Shown here: piece by piece, positions 1 through 9,080 of the stretch
How positions within the stretch are numbered: the stretch's first letter is position 1
Layout: each line of letters begins with the position of its first letter
DNA from: Micromonospora olivasterospora
Lineage (GTDB): Bacteria > Actinomycetota > Actinomycetes > Mycobacteriales > Micromonosporaceae
Length of the DNA: 64,000 bases
NCBI RefSeq assembly: GCF_007830265.1
Contig: NZ_VLKE01000001.1
Coordinates: forward strand, 4,092,001 to 4,156,000
Reading direction: 5' to 3'
Translations under genes and position numbers: made by a program
Notes under the pieces: model-generated
Told to the model about the DNA's origin: nothing
What the model saw: the letters and a program-made list of their open reading frames with translations, nothing else
Database searches by the model: none

Positions 1-515
1 GCCCCGCCGGCCTCGGCGCGTACCTGCTGCTCGGCAAGGGGGAGGAGAGCACCGGCGGGCGGGACAAGGCGAGCATCCTCGCCGACACCCTGGAGGCCCT
101 GCTGGGCGCGATCTACCTCCAGTACGGGCTGGACACCACCGCCATCGTGATCCACCGGCTGTTCGACCCGCTGATGGCCGAGTCGGCCCGGCGGGGCGCG
201 GCGCTGGACTGGAAGACCAGCCTCCAGGAACTCACCGCCGCCCTCGGGTTGGGCGTTCCCGAGTACCGCATCGAGGGCACGGGGCCGGACCACCTCAAGA
301 CGTTCACCGCCTGGGTGGTGGTCGCGGGCAACCGCTACGGCGGGGCCGAGGGCCGCAGCAAGAAGGAGGCAGAGCAGCGGGCCGCCGAGTCCGCGTGGCG
401 GGAGCTCACGGCGCAGGCCGAGCGGGAGCAGGCCGGGCGGGACGCCGCCGAGGCGGCCGGCGCGGCCTGGGACGGCGCCGGCAACCCGGTGGACGCCGAG
501 GCCGGCCGTGCCTGA
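1..515 (+). CDS. rnc: Ribonuclease III, C-terminal part (5' end outside window)
   Basis: This double-strand-specific RNA endonuclease matures rRNA precursors and some mRNAs. About 170 codons are visible in frame 3. They hold the second half of the nuclease domain (GKGEEST, then [10 protein letters not shown] with the catalytic Asp and Glu) followed by a double-stranded-RNA-binding domain starting near DWKTSLQEL and including [13 protein letters not shown] short Ala/Gly-rich tail follows. The stop overlaps the mutM GTG start by 8 nt, so the two are probably co-translated, a common rnc-mutM arrangement in actinobacteria. The N-terminal signature lies upstream of the window. Confidence 0.95.
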   Translation, partial: PAGLGAYLLLGKGEESTGGRDKASILADTLEALLGAIYLQYGLDTTAIVIHRLFDPLMAESARRGAALDWKTSLQELTAALGLGVPEYRIEGTGPDHLKTFTAWVVVAGNRYGGAEGRSKKEAEQRAAESAWRELTAQAEREQAGRDAAEAAGAAWDGAGNPVDAEAGRA

Positions 516-1365
516 GCTGCCCGAGGTCGAGACCGTCCGGCAGGGCCTGGCCCGGTGGGTCCCCGGGCGGCGGATCGCCGCCGTGGAGGTCCGCCACCCC
601 CGGGCGGTCCGGCGGCACCTGCCCGGGCCGGCGCACTTCGTCGACGTGCTGGCCGGGCGGACGGTGCGCGAGGTACGCCGCCGCGGCAAGTACCTGTGGC
701 TGCCGCTGGACAGCGGCGACGCGATCGTCGGGCACCTCGGCATGTCCGGCCAGCTCCTGCTCCAGCCGCCCGCCGCCGCCGACGAGCTGCACCTGCGGGT
801 GCGGTTCCGGTTCGGCGACGACGGCCCGGAGCTGCGCTTCGTCGACCAGCGCACGTTCGGCGGGCTGGCGGTGTCCGTCGGCGGGGCCGAGCTGCCCGCC
901 GAGATCGCGCACATCGCCCGGGACCCGATGGACCCGGAGTTCTCCGACGCCGCCTTCGTCGCCGCCCTGCGCCGGCGGCGTACGGAGATCAAGCGGGCGC
1001 TGCTCGACCAGACCCTGATCTCCGGGGTGGGCAACATCTACGCCGACGAGGCGCTGTGGCGGGCGCGGCTGCACGGCGCCCGGCCGACCGACGCGCTGAC
1101 CCGGCCGGCCGCGCTGCGGCTGCTCGGCCACGTCCGGGACGTGCTCGGCGAGGCGATCACCCAGGGCGGCACCAGCTTCGACGCGCTCTACGTCAACGTC
1201 AACGGCGAGAGCGGCTACTTCGACCGTTCCCTGAACGCGTACGGGCGGGAGGGCGAGCCGTGCCGACGGTGCGGGGCGCCGATGCGCCGGGAGGCGTTCA
1301 TGAACCGCTCCTCGTACAGTTGCCCGCGCTGCCAGCCCCGGCCCCGAGGGGCGCTCCGGGGCTGA
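508..1365 (+). CDS. mutM: Formamidopyrimidine-DNA glycosylase
   Basis: This bifunctional glycosylase/AP lyase removes 8-oxoguanine and FaPy lesions from DNA. The 285-aa product starts at GTG with PELPEVET, placing the catalytic Pro and Glu right after the initiator. The lyase lysine lies in [11 protein letters not shown], and a Cx2Cx16Cx2C zinc finger (CRRC...CPRC) closes the protein. Length and motif order are standard for the Fpg family. The start is fixed by the conserved PELPE and overlaps the rnc stop. Confidence 0.96.
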   Translation: MPELPEVETVRQGLARWVPGRRIAAVEVRHPRAVRRHLPGPAHFVDVLAGRTVREVRRRGKYLWLPLDSGDAIVGHLGMSGQLLLQPPAAADELHLRVRFRFGDDGPELRFVDQRTFGGLAVSVGGAELPAEIAHIARDPMDPEFSDAAFVAALRRRRTEIKRALLDQTLISGVGNIYADEALWRARLHGARPTDALTRPAALRLLGHVRDVLGEAITQGGTSFDALYVNVNGESGYFDRSLNAYGREGEPCRRCGAPMRREAFMNRSSYSCPRCQPRPRGALRG

Positions 1366-1578
1366 CCCGGGGAAGTTCCGGGACGGGGCCGGCGTGCCGC
1401 GCCCGACCCGGTCCGTTCAGGCGTATTCCATCCCTTTGGTGCGGATCGGTGGGCCGAGCGGCCGCCTCCCCACGACCTCCGGGACGAGCCGGGGCCGGAC
1501 CCGGATGTCCCCGCGCCGCCCGCTGCCTAACGTCGGCACCGACCGGCCAGACGGGTCGGCGAGGAGGGGGATCCGGGT

Positions 1579-3825
1579 ATGGGCAGGCGGCCGGTGACCG
1601 TGCGGCTGGCACGGTGGAGCGCGGAGCATCCGTGGCGGGCGATCGCCCTGTGGGCGGTGTTCGTGGCGGTGTGCTTCGTCGGGGGGAACGCCGCCGGGCT
1701 GAACGAGGCCAGCAAGCCCGACCAGGCGGTCGGGGAGGCGGGGCGGGCCGGGCTGATCGTCGCCGACGGCGACTTCCACGACCCGGCGCTGGAGAACGTG
1801 CTCATCACGCCGCGCACCGGAAAGCTGGACCCGGCCGCGGCCAAGACCGCCGCGGACGACGCCACGGCCCGGCTGCGGCTGGTCGAGGGGGTGGCCGGGG
1901 TGGGGGCCCCGGTGCCCTCGCGCGACGGGGACGCGCTGCTGCTGCCGGTCACCATGTCCGGCGACCCGGAGACCGCCTCGGATCGGGTGCAGCCGCTGCG
2001 CGACGCGACGGCGGCGGCGCAGGCGGCGCACCCGCAACTGCGGATCGAGCAGGTCGGCGGGCCGTCGATCGGCAAGGCGCTCGACGACACCCTGGGCGAG
2101 GACTTCAAACGGGCCGAACTGCTCAGCCTGCCCGTGACCCTGGCCATCCTGGTCGTCGCGTTCGGCGCGCTGATCGCGGCGGGCGTGCCGGTGCTGCTGG
2201 CGCTCTCCTCGGTCGCCGCCGCGATGGGGCTGTCCACCATCGCCTCCCACCTGGTGCCGGCGACCGACACCACCGCCAGCGTCATCCTGCTGATCGGCAT
2301 GGCGGTCGGCGTGGACTACTCGCTGTTCTACGTGCGCCGCGAGCGGGAGGAACGGGCGAAGGGCCGGTCCGGGCTGGACGCCGTGGAGATCGCGGCGGAG
2401 ACCTCCGGGCACGCCGTGGTGGTCTCCGGCTTCGCGGTGATCATCTCGATGGGCGGGCTGCTGCTCGTCGACGACGCGGTCTTCTCGTCCCTCGCGGTCG
2501 GCTCGATCCTCGTGGTCGCCGTCGCGGTCATCGGCTCGCTCACCGTGCTCCCGGCGCTGCTGGCCAAGCTCGGCCGCTGGGTCGGCCGGCCCCGGGTGCC
2601 GTTGCTGTGGCGGCTCACCGCGCCCCGCACCGGCCCGGACGGCCGTCCGGCGCGCCCCCGGTTCTGGCCGGCGGTGCTCCGGCCGGCGCTGCGGGCGCCC
2701 CTGGCCACCCTGGTCGTGTCGGTGGGACTGCTGCTCGCCCTGGCCGCCCCGGCGCTCGGCATGAAGCTGAAGTTCCCCGGCATGGAGGACCTGCCCCGCA
2801 CCACGCCGGCCATGCAGGCGTACGACCGGCTCATCACCGCCTTTCCCAGCACCGGCACCAGCCACACGGTCGCCGTCCGCGCCCCCGCCGAGCAGGCCGA
2901 CCGGGTACGCGCGGCGCTGGCCGACCTCGCCGGACGGGCCGGCACCGACCCGCTCTTCGCCCCGGCCGAGGCGGACGGCCCGAAGATCGAGGTGTCGGCC
3001 GACCGCCGGGTGTCGGTGCTGGAGGTCGCCACCCCGTACGCCAGCCGCACCGACGAGGCCGTGCGCTCACTGCACGAACTGCGCGACGACCTCGCGCCGG
3101 CCGCCCTGCGTGGTATCCCCGGCATCGAGTACGCCGTCGGCGGCGGGGTCGCCGACAGCGAGGACTACGCCGCGCACATCCGCCAGAAGCTGCCGCTGGT
3201 GATGGCGTTCGTGCTGGCCCTGACGTTCCTCGTGATGGCGTGGACGTTCCGGTCGGTGGTGGTCGCGCTCACCTCGATCGCGCTCAACCTGCTCTCCGCC
3301 GGTGCCGCGTACGGGCTGCTCGTGCTGGTCTTCCAGGGCGACTGGGCGGCCGGGCCGCTCGGCTTCACCTCGATGGACGCGATCGTGACCTGGCTGCCGC
3401 TGTTCCTGTTCGTGGTGCTGCTCGGGCTGTCGATGGACTACCACGTCTTCGTGGTCAGCCGGATCCGCGAGGGGGTGCGCGCCGGGATGGGCAACCGGGA
3501 GGCGGTCGCGTACGGCATCACCTCCTCGGCCGGCGTGGTGACCAGCGCCGCGGTCGTGATGGTCGGCGTGTTCGCGATCTTCGCGACGCTGAGCACGATC
3601 GACATGAAGCAGCTCGGCGTCGGCCTGGCGGCGGCGATCCTGCTCGACGCCACGATCATCCGGGCGGTGGTGCTGCCGTCGCTGATGACCCTGCTCGGTG
3701 ACGCCAACTGGTGGGCGCCCCGCTTCCTGCGGGCCCGTCCGCCCGCCCCACCCGCCCCACCCGCCCCACCCGCCCCACCCGCCCCACCCGCCCCACCCGC
3801 CCCGGAACTGCTCGCCACCCGCTGA
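1579..3825 (+). CDS. MMPL family transporter
   Basis: A 748-aa RND-superfamily (MmpL-type) membrane protein that probably exports lipids or hydrophobic compounds by proton antiport. There is an N-terminal membrane segment, then two copies of the MMPL core, each preceded by an extracytoplasmic domain. The paired motifs are GVDYSLFYVRREREE in the first half and GLSMDYHVFVVSRIREG in the second. A GAGGAGGGGG ribosome-binding site precedes the ATG. The C-terminus is a run of six 9-bp repeats (3745-3801) encoding Ala-Pro-Pro units, a low-complexity tail outside the transport core. The substrate cannot be told from sequence, and no regulator is adjacent. Confidence 0.9.
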   Translation: MGRRPVTVRLARWSAEHPWRAIALWAVFVAVCFVGGNAAGLNEASKPDQAVGEAGRAGLIVADGDFHDPALENVLITPRTGKLDPAAAKTAADDATARLRLVEGVAGVGAPVPSRDGDALLLPVTMSGDPETASDRVQPLRDATAAAQAAHPQLRIEQVGGPSIGKALDDTLGEDFKRAELLSLPVTLAILVVAFGALIAAGVPVLLALSSVAAAMGLSTIASHLVPATDTTASVILLIGMAVGVDYSLFYVRREREERAKGRSGLDAVEIAAETSGHAVVVSGFAVIISMGGLLLVDDAVFSSLAVGSILVVAVAVIGSLTVLPALLAKLGRWVGRPRVPLLWRLTAPRTGPDGRPARPRFWPAVLRPALRAPLATLVVSVGLLLALAAPALGMKLKFPGMEDLPRTTPAMQAYDRLITAFPSTGTSHTVAVRAPAEQADRVRAALADLAGRAGTDPLFAPAEADGPKIEVSADRRVSVLEVATPYASRTDEAVRSLHELRDDLAPAALRGIPGIEYAVGGGVADSEDYAAHIRQKLPLVMAFVLALTFLVMAWTFRSVVVALTSIALNLLSAGAAYGLLVLVFQGDWAAGPLGFTSMDAIVTWLPLFLFVVLLGLSMDYHVFVVSRIREGVRAGMGNREAVAYGITSSAGVVTSAAVVMVGVFAIFATLSTIDMKQLGVGLAAAILLDATIIRAVVLPSLMTLLGDANWWAPRFLRARPPAPPAPPAPPAPPAPPAPPAPELLATR

Positions 3826-3863
3826 CCGACGTCCGGGCACCCGCCCCCCGCCCCCACCCCACC

Positions 3864-3870
3864 GCGATCT
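3864..3870 (+). repeat. Left fragment of palindromic repeat A, copy 1 (interrupted by IS110)
   Basis: GCGATCT forms the first seven bases of the repeat found whole at 31616 and 56377; the rest continues at 5517-5583. It lies after a C-rich stretch, like the 5' flanks of the other copies. Confidence 0.8.
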
Positions 3871-3961
3871 GACCGGTAAATGACCTGTACCACGACGGGT
3901 TTTGGGCGCGGTGGGCTGGCCCGGTGTTGATGGCCAGCCCGGGCGGGGTGGGGGTGTGGGG

Positions 3962-5284
3962 TCAGGTTGTCGGTTGCAGGGTGACGGTGTGGCCGAGGGC
4001 TTCGAGTTGCCGGACCAGGCTGTTGATCTTCCGGGTGGTGTTGATACGGCGTTCGTGGAAGTCGGCGCCGAGATCGTGGTAACGGGCGGTTGGGTCGTTG
4101 AGCAGGTGCCAGATGATCACGAGGATGGAGCGGGCGACGGCGACCTTGGCCTTGCCTTTGCCTCGACGTGTGACCAGACGCCGGTAGCGTTCGGACAGGA
4201 ACGTTCCCTTGCCGCGGGCGACGGTGGCTGCGGCCATACCGAGGGCGCCTTTGAGGTACGGATTGCCTTTGCCTGTCTTGCCCGCGGTGAGGCTGGTACC
4301 GGACTGGATGGTGCGCGGACACAGCTTCGCCCAGGACACCAGGTGCGCCGCGGTGGGGAACCGTGTCATGTCCAGACCGATCTCGGCGATGATCAGTTGC
4401 GCGGACTCGGTGCTGATGCCCGGGATCTCGGCCAGGCGCCGCGGGGCGTCTGGCGCCGGGGTGTCGCCGTCGCCGCCGCCCGGCTGGGAGGGTGGGTCGA
4501 TGTCGTCGAGTATCTGCCCGATCCGTGTGGTGAGTTTCGCGATCTCGGTGTCGAGGCGGTCGATCTGGTCGAGCAGGATCCGGGCCAACTCGCCGTGATG
4601 GTCGTCGAAGCGGCCGGTGAGTGCCTCGATGAGGGCGTTGCGTTTGCGGCGCAGCGCTCCGTGGGCCAGCGAGGCGAGGGTCGCCGGATCACGTTGACCG
4701 GCGATCAACGCCTCAACCATGTCCCGCGTCGACACCGTCCGCAGGGTGGAGGCCACCGACGACACCTTGATCAGGGCGTCTTCAAGCAGTTTCTCCAACC
4801 TCGACCAGTAGCGGGTCCGGTCCCGGACCAGATCCACCCGCATCCGGGTGTAGTCACGCAACACCCGCACCGGAGCCGGAGGCACGAACGAGGGCCGCAA
4901 CAGGCCCTTCTCGGTGAGCTTGGCCAACCACACCGCGTCCAGCTTGTCGGTCTTCGGCCGCCCGGGCACGTTCTTGACGTCACGGGCGTTGACCAACTGC
5001 ACGTCCAACCCGGCTGCCTCGAACAGGTAGAACCAGATCCGCCAGTAGTCCGACGTGCTTTCCACGGTGACCTTCTCCACCCCCGCCGCCACCAGATCGG
5101 CGGCAAGGTCACTGACCGCGTTCGTGGTCGCCGTCACCTGCCACACCCGGCTCACCCGCCGCCCACCCGCGGCGGGTAGCCGGGTACACACCATCCCCGA
5201 CTCCTTGGCCACATCGACCGCACACACCCGCTCCCAGACCTTCTCGCTGTCAGCGTCCGGGATCTCTTCGGGTAACCCGCGCAT
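3962..5284 (-). CDS. IS110 family transposase (DEDD recombinase)
   Basis: A 440-aa recombinase of the IS110/IS902 family. The N-terminal RuvC-like DEDD domain begins with VCAVDVAKESG and contains a matching ESTSDYWRI strand. The C-terminal Transposase_20 domain contains LAEIPGISTESAQLIIAEIG and the expected serine-containing region CPRTIQSGTSLTAGKTGKGN. It is full length with no frameshift, so the element may be active. In characterised family members (for example IS621) the enzyme works with a bridge RNA transcribed from the non-coding end, which here lies upstream of this gene. Confidence 0.93.
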   Translation of the reverse strand: MRGLPEEIPDADSEKVWERVCAVDVAKESGMVCTRLPAAGGRRVSRVWQVTATTNAVSDLAADLVAAGVEKVTVESTSDYWRIWFYLFEAAGLDVQLVNARDVKNVPGRPKTDKLDAVWLAKLTEKGLLRPSFVPPAPVRVLRDYTRMRVDLVRDRTRYWSRLEKLLEDALIKVSSVASTLRTVSTRDMVEALIAGQRDPATLASLAHGALRRKRNALIEALTGRFDDHHGELARILLDQIDRLDTEIAKLTTRIGQILDDIDPPSQPGGGDGDTPAPDAPRRLAEIPGISTESAQLIIAEIGLDMTRFPTAAHLVSWAKLCPRTIQSGTSLTAGKTGKGNPYLKGALGMAAATVARGKGTFLSERYRRLVTRRGKGKAKVAVARSILVIIWHLLNDPTARYHDLGADFHERRINTTRKINSLVRQLEALGHTVTLQPTT

Positions 5285-5289
5285 CCGCC

Positions 5290-5500
5290 CGCGTCCCTCC
5301 TCACCGTGATCGACCAGTGGGTAGGTCGCCCGGGGGCCTCGGTCGGGAACCGAAAATCTGACCGGCGTGCTCGAAGCAACAGTGCGTGACCCACAAGAGT
5401 CCGGGCCCCGGTGCCAGACTTGCAGACGGCCTCAACTAGACCAAGATCGATCGGCGTCGGCGGGTGACCTGTCCACCATTTTCACGCCTGCGAGGCGTCC
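5290..5500 (-). ncRNA. Candidate IS110 bridge RNA region
   Basis: Non-coding DNA between the transposase start and the outer element end. On the + strand it holds ACTTGCAG (5418-5425), identical to the right target junction. CAAGATCG (5442-5449) is the reverse complement of the pre-insertion target across the core. CTGACCGG (5358-5365) is identical to the CT core plus the other element end at 3869-3876. GTGACCC (5386-5392) is the reverse complement of the near end GGGTGAC with one mismatch. Read in the transposase direction, the target-like pair comes before the donor-like pair, as in published bridge RNAs. The exact RNA ends and secondary structure are not determined. Confidence 0.55.
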
Positions 5501-5516
5501 CGAAAAGACCGGGTGA

Positions 5517-5583
5517 CTTGCAGTTTCGGCCCGGACAAAGCCGGCGAAGGCCGCGAAAAAGGGGCCAGAAGTGCAAGATCGCG
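5517..5583 (+). repeat. Right part of palindromic repeat A, copy 1
   Basis: This continues the repeat begun at 3864-3870 and ends with TGCAAGATCGC, the reverse complement of the element's start. Downstream (5583-5653) is a G-rich GGGGGA-type low-complexity run reaching the stop of the GH114-like gene. Confidence 0.8.
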
Positions 5584-5654
5584 GGGGAGGGGGAGGGGGA
5601 GGGGGAGGGGGAGGGGGCGGGGGAGGGGCGGGGGCGGGGAGGGGCGGGGGTGCG

Positions 5655-6500
5655 TCAGGGGGCGGATGGGCAGGGGGCTCGCCAGGCGGTCAGGTCGCGG
5701 GTCTTGCGCATCGACACGAAGCCGTAGCCGACCGTGGTCACGCAGAAGTCCGCCGGGTCACCGGCGTACTCGACGTGGAACACCGGCTTGCCCGCGTCGG
5801 CGAACGGCAGCAGCCGGTCGCACTCGCGCAGCCGGACGCACTCCTCGTTCACCGCGAAGTCGAAGTCCGGTGCCAGCGACGCCACCTGCGGCAGGTCGTT
5901 CAGCAGCCCCGGGGAGAGATCCAGGGAGCGGGCCAGTTGGGCGGCCCGCCGGTTGAACAGCACCTGGTCGTCGAAGTCGAGGGGGAAGCCGGGCCGGCGA
6001 GCGTACCCGTCGGCGTCCGCGAGGGCCACCGCGCCGAAGCCCTTGCCCCGGCACAGCCGGAACCGGTCCGCCAGGATCGGCCGCAGGACCTCCCACCGCC
6101 GCACGTCCACCCACCGTACGCCCGGCCGTCCGGCCGCGGCGCCGCGCACCGCCGCCGGGTAGCGGTCCGCGTCCGGGTCCGTCCGGGCGTACGCGCCGAC
6201 GCTCACCTGGCACACCAGCCGGCGGTCGCGGGCGCGCAGCGCGGACGTCTCGGCGGCGGTGGTACGCAGCCCGTCGAGCAGGAACACGTCCGCGTCCACG
6301 CCCGTGTCGAGCGGCCCGCTGAGCTGCCACTGCCAGCGCCAGTGTCGGGCAGACTCGGTCGGCCACGGGGTCGGCGCCCCCGGCGGCGTCCACTCCACCC
6401 GGCAGCCGCCCGCCGAGGCGAGCAGCGCGAGCGCCACGAGCGAGCGCAGCGTCCGGCGCGGACCGTGCCCGCCACTGGGCGACGGCAGCCGGATCCGCAT
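5655..6500 (-). CDS. Putative GH114-type endo-alpha-1,4-polygalactosaminidase lipoprotein
   Basis: A 281-aa secreted protein. After an Arg-rich start comes a hydrophobic segment (LVALALLASAGGC) whose Cys could be a lipobox, so membrane anchoring is likely. The rest resembles the TM1410/GH114 TIM-barrel family: WQWQLSGPLD near the N-terminus, FLLDGLRTT, VCQVSVGAYA, VRWVDVRRWEVLRPIL, GAVALADADGY and FAVNEECVRLREC. Related enzymes cleave galactosaminogalactan-type polymers, but the substrate here is inference. The gene lies downstream of the CAP-domain gene on the same strand with a ~120-bp gap. Confidence 0.75.
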   Translation of the reverse strand: MRIRLPSPSGGHGPRRTLRSLVALALLASAGGCRVEWTPPGAPTPWPTESARHWRWQWQLSGPLDTGVDADVFLLDGLRTTAAETSALRARDRRLVCQVSVGAYARTDPDADRYPAAVRGAAAGRPGVRWVDVRRWEVLRPILADRFRLCRGKGFGAVALADADGYARRPGFPLDFDDQVLFNRRAAQLARSLDLSPGLLNDLPQVASLAPDFDFAVNEECVRLRECDRLLPFADAGKPVFHVEYAGDPADFCVTTVGYGFVSMRKTRDLTAWRAPCPSAP

Positions 6501-6624
6501 CGGCAGCTCCCGGGTCGCGGGCGGCGCCCGGCCACCCGATCGGGTACGCCCACCGTGACGTGTCCACGCCCGTCCCGGCGTACCTCACCCGGTTCAACGA
6601 GTGCCGCCCCCCGCGCGACGCGCC

Positions 6625-8155
6625 TCAGCGCGGAGTACCGAAGTCCTGCGTCCAGTACGGCCCGTTGCTCGTCGCGACGCCCACCCCGATCTCGGTGAAG
6701 GAGCAGTTGAGGAGGTTCGCCCGGTGACCGGGGCTGTTCATCCAGGCGTCCATCACCGCGGCCGGGGTCCGCTGGTTCCAGGCGACGTTCTCCCCGTACG
6801 CCCGCCAGGTGTACCCGACGCGGTCCAGGCGGTCGCCGACGTCGCTGCCGTCGCTGCCGTCGTGCGACATCTTCCGGTGGTCGGCCTGGTCCTGGCTGTG
6901 CCGCTGCGCGGCGGTCATCAGCTTGTCGTCGATCTTCAGCGCGGCGCAGCCGGCCTTGGCCCGCTCGGCGTTGACCAGGTCGACGACCTCCTGCGCCTGG
7001 GCGCTGACGCCCTTCACGGTCGGGGCAGTGGTGCGGGGCGCGGCGGGCGTGGTGCCGCGCTGGCCCGCGACGCGGCCGTGGTCCGGCTGGGCGCCGGCGC
7101 CGGCCTGACCGCGCGGCTCGGCGTGGGGGAGGGCGGGCGCTGGTCGGCGCGGCGCTGGGCGAGGGGGCGAGCAGGGGATCGGCCGACGCCGACGCCTCGT
7201 CGGGTACGACGGGAGCGGCGGCGGCGAAGTCGTCGACCGCGGCCGCGTCGGTTCCCGCGTCGTCGCGGCCCGGCAGGGCCAGGGTGCCGACGCCGAGGCT
7301 GACCAGCAGCGTGGCCGCCGCCGCGGCGCCGCCGATCAGCAGCCGCCGCGGCACCCGGCGGGCCGAACCGTGCCGGCGTTCCCCGTCGGCCGGGGCGTCC
7401 CCGGCCCCGCCGACGCGATGCACCGCGACGTCGACCGGTTGCCCGCCGACTCCGGGCCCGCCGACTCCGGGCCCGCCGGGACCGGCGACTTCGGGCCCGC
7501 CGGGGCCGGCGACCGGGAGCAGGCGGGTCTGCTCCGCCACGTCCGGATCGGCGGGCCAGGCCGACGGTTCCCGCGCCGGCCCGGCGTCCCACCGCCCGGT
7601 CGGGCGGTCCCGCCACGGCTCGCCCTCGGGCTGCCAAAATCCCCCCTCGGGCTGCCACGACTCGGTCCGGGCCTGCCCCGACTCGTCCTCGGGCCGCCAC
7701 GACTCGGTCCGGGCCTGCCCCGACTCGTCCTCGGGCCGCCACGACTCGGTCCGGCCCTGCCCCGACTCCTCCTCGGGCCGCCACTGCGCGGTGGGCTCGC
7801 GCCGCCAGGGCTCGGCGTCCGGCTGCCGCCAGGGCTCGGCGGTCTGCTCCGTCCAGGGCTGCGCCGCGCGCTGGTCGCCCGCCTGCTGCTCCGTGAGCCA
7901 GCCGCCCCACGGCTGCTCGCCGGCCCGGTCGGCCGGCGGTTGGTCGGATCGCCGCCGGTCGGCCCACGGGTGGTCCGCGGGTTCGCGCCGAGGCTCGTCG
8001 CGACGCCGCCGGTCGTCCGGCTGGTCGGGCTCGTCCCCGAACAGGTACGCCGACCGGGGCGCCGGCCGGTCGGTCAGCCAGGCCGGCTCGTCGGCCGGGG
8101 GCGCCTGCCGCCGGCGGGCGTTCTCGGGGTCGTCTCCGTCGGTCCAGCCGTACAC
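6625..8155 (-). pseudogene. CAP (SCP/PR-1) domain membrane protein, frameshifted
   Basis: Two reading frames together make one plausible protein. From a GTG at 8155 (GGGAGG ribosome-binding site upstream) runs a long polar, Trp/Arg/Glu-rich cytoplasmic region. It contains three 42-bp repeats (7659-7785) encoding WRPEDESGQARTES units, then one transmembrane helix (LLIGGAAAAATLLVSLGVG). The frame then becomes nonsense at about 7125-7145. In the next frame the linker continues (ALPHAEPRGQAGAG) into an intact CAP domain: VVDLVNAERAKAGC, SHDGSDGSDVGDRL, GENVAWN, WMNSPGHRANLLN. One extra base in a C-rich run near 7130 would explain the break; it may be real or a sequencing error. Confidence 0.75.
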
Positions 8156-8526
8156 GCCTCTGCCTCCCAGGGGTCGGTTGCGGGCCGGGCTGACCGTACG
8201 GGTGCGCCGTGACCTGCGGCAACGTGGCTAAGAAAGAGTTAAGGCGAAGGCGGCTCGCGTGGGGCTCCGTTCCGGAGATCCCCGGCGTACAGTAAAGGTG
8301 TCCGGACAGAGCGTGTCCGAGCCTTACGGCAGCCCCCGGCAAGCGGACAGGCCGACGTGGAGATGATCTACGGCCTGTGGGAACTTGACGAAGGAGGGGG
8401 TGTCGGCTCAATATGGAGTTGTCGCCAGTCGCGCCCGGCCGTGCCCAGAATCGCTGGGAATGGTAGTCGCGAACGAGTGGGCGCGCGTTGGCCGGCCTTT
8501 CCGGCAGCGCATATCAAGGAGTCAGC
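8156..8526. other. Non-coding region upstream of the small coiled-coil gene
   Basis: Divergent intergenic region between the CAP-protein start and the small gene at 8527. It is less GC-rich than its surroundings near 8220-8300 and holds a small hairpin, CGGACA-GAGCG-TGTCCG (8303-8319). Promoters for both genes should lie here, but no convincing -35/-10 pair was identified. No known riboswitch motif was recognised. Confidence 0.4.
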
Positions 8527-8721
8527 ATGGCGAAGGCCCTCTACGGCCACGTAGGTGCAGCGCCCGATCGGCGTCTGCTCGACGAGGTCACCCGACTGCG
8601 GTCCAGGGTTCAGGCACTGGAGTTCGAGATCACGCGTCTGCGCGCCGAGAATGATCGGCTGGCAGCGGCCGCGGCGGAGGCGGACGACCTCCTCCGTCTG
8701 GCCGAGCCGGCGCTGACCTGA
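8527..8721 (+). CDS. Small coiled-coil protein, conserved in actinobacteria
   Basis: A 64-aa soluble protein: MAKALYGHVG head, then a heptad-like helix (RLLDEVTRLRSRVQALEFEI...ENDRLAAAAAEADDLL) that should form a coiled coil. The start is set by AAGGAGT seven bases before the ATG. It stands alone with a hairpin terminator 40 bp downstream. Similar small proteins occur in other actinobacteria, but no function is known to me. Confidence 0.8.
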   Translation: MAKALYGHVGAAPDRRLLDEVTRLRSRVQALEFEITRLRAENDRLAAAAAEADDLLRLAEPALT

Positions 8722-8762
8722 TCCGCCGGTTGTCCGATAACTGAATCGCACCACGCAAAATC

Positions 8763-8790
8763 GCGCGCCGACACTTTCGTGCCGGCGCGC
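8763..8790 (+). terminator. Hairpin terminator after the coiled-coil gene
   Basis: A 12-bp stem (GCGCGCCGACAC with GTGCCGGCGCGC, one mismatch) and a TTTC loop, without a U-tract, as is common in actinobacteria. The next 290 bases up to smc show no other feature. Confidence 0.75.
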
Positions 8791-9080
8791 AGCCATGTCC
8801 GGGCCCTTCCCGGTCGCCATTTCCCGATCATGTCGCCCGTTGATCTGTTCGTCATTGGCCGAGGGCCGCCCCCGGCGAAGTGGTCATTGACCGAGGACAG
8901 TGTTCTTGAGCACGTCCGATCCGTACCGGGAAAGGCCGGTACGGGCGGCCCGGCGGCACCGGCGGGCGGCACCGGGGCGGGTCGCGTGCCGGGCCCCCGG
9001 CGGTCCCGGGTTAGTCTGCGGGTTTACCAGGTCCGCGCAGCCCGCGACGGTACGGTGGCCACCGGACGAGGATCGAGAAG

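Larger units (their letters stand above)
3871..5518 (-). mobile_element. IS110-family insertion sequence inserted in a palindromic repeat
   Basis: The boundaries come from reconstruction. GCGATCT at 3864-3870 and CTTGCAGTTT from 5517 are the two halves of the palindromic repeat seen intact at 31616 and 56377, split by this element, with CT present at both junctions. Removing 3871-5518 restores a 72-bp repeat with perfect GCGATCTTGCA/TGCAAGATCGC ends. The element is about 1.65 kb with one transposase gene, about 90 bp downstream of it and about 230 bp of non-coding DNA upstream, as in the IS110 group. No terminal inverted repeats or long target duplication are seen, as usual for this family. 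Confidence 0.85.

Noticed and set aside
555..3701. Very long open frames overlapping mutM and the MMPL gene, and on the opposite strand of smc and glnD
   Set aside because: They are Arg/Pro/Ala/Gly-rich translations of GC-rich DNA in other frames, with no domains, and overlap clear genes.
3881..5477. TGACCTGT at 3881 and 5465 as possible direct repeats marking the IS110 ends
   Set aside because: The repeat-A reconstruction places the ends at 3871 and 5518 with base precision; the 8-base match lies inside the element.
6625..8155. Programmed +1 frameshifting in the CAP-protein gene
   Set aside because: No slippery site, pause codon or stimulatory structure was apparent; an indel is simpler.
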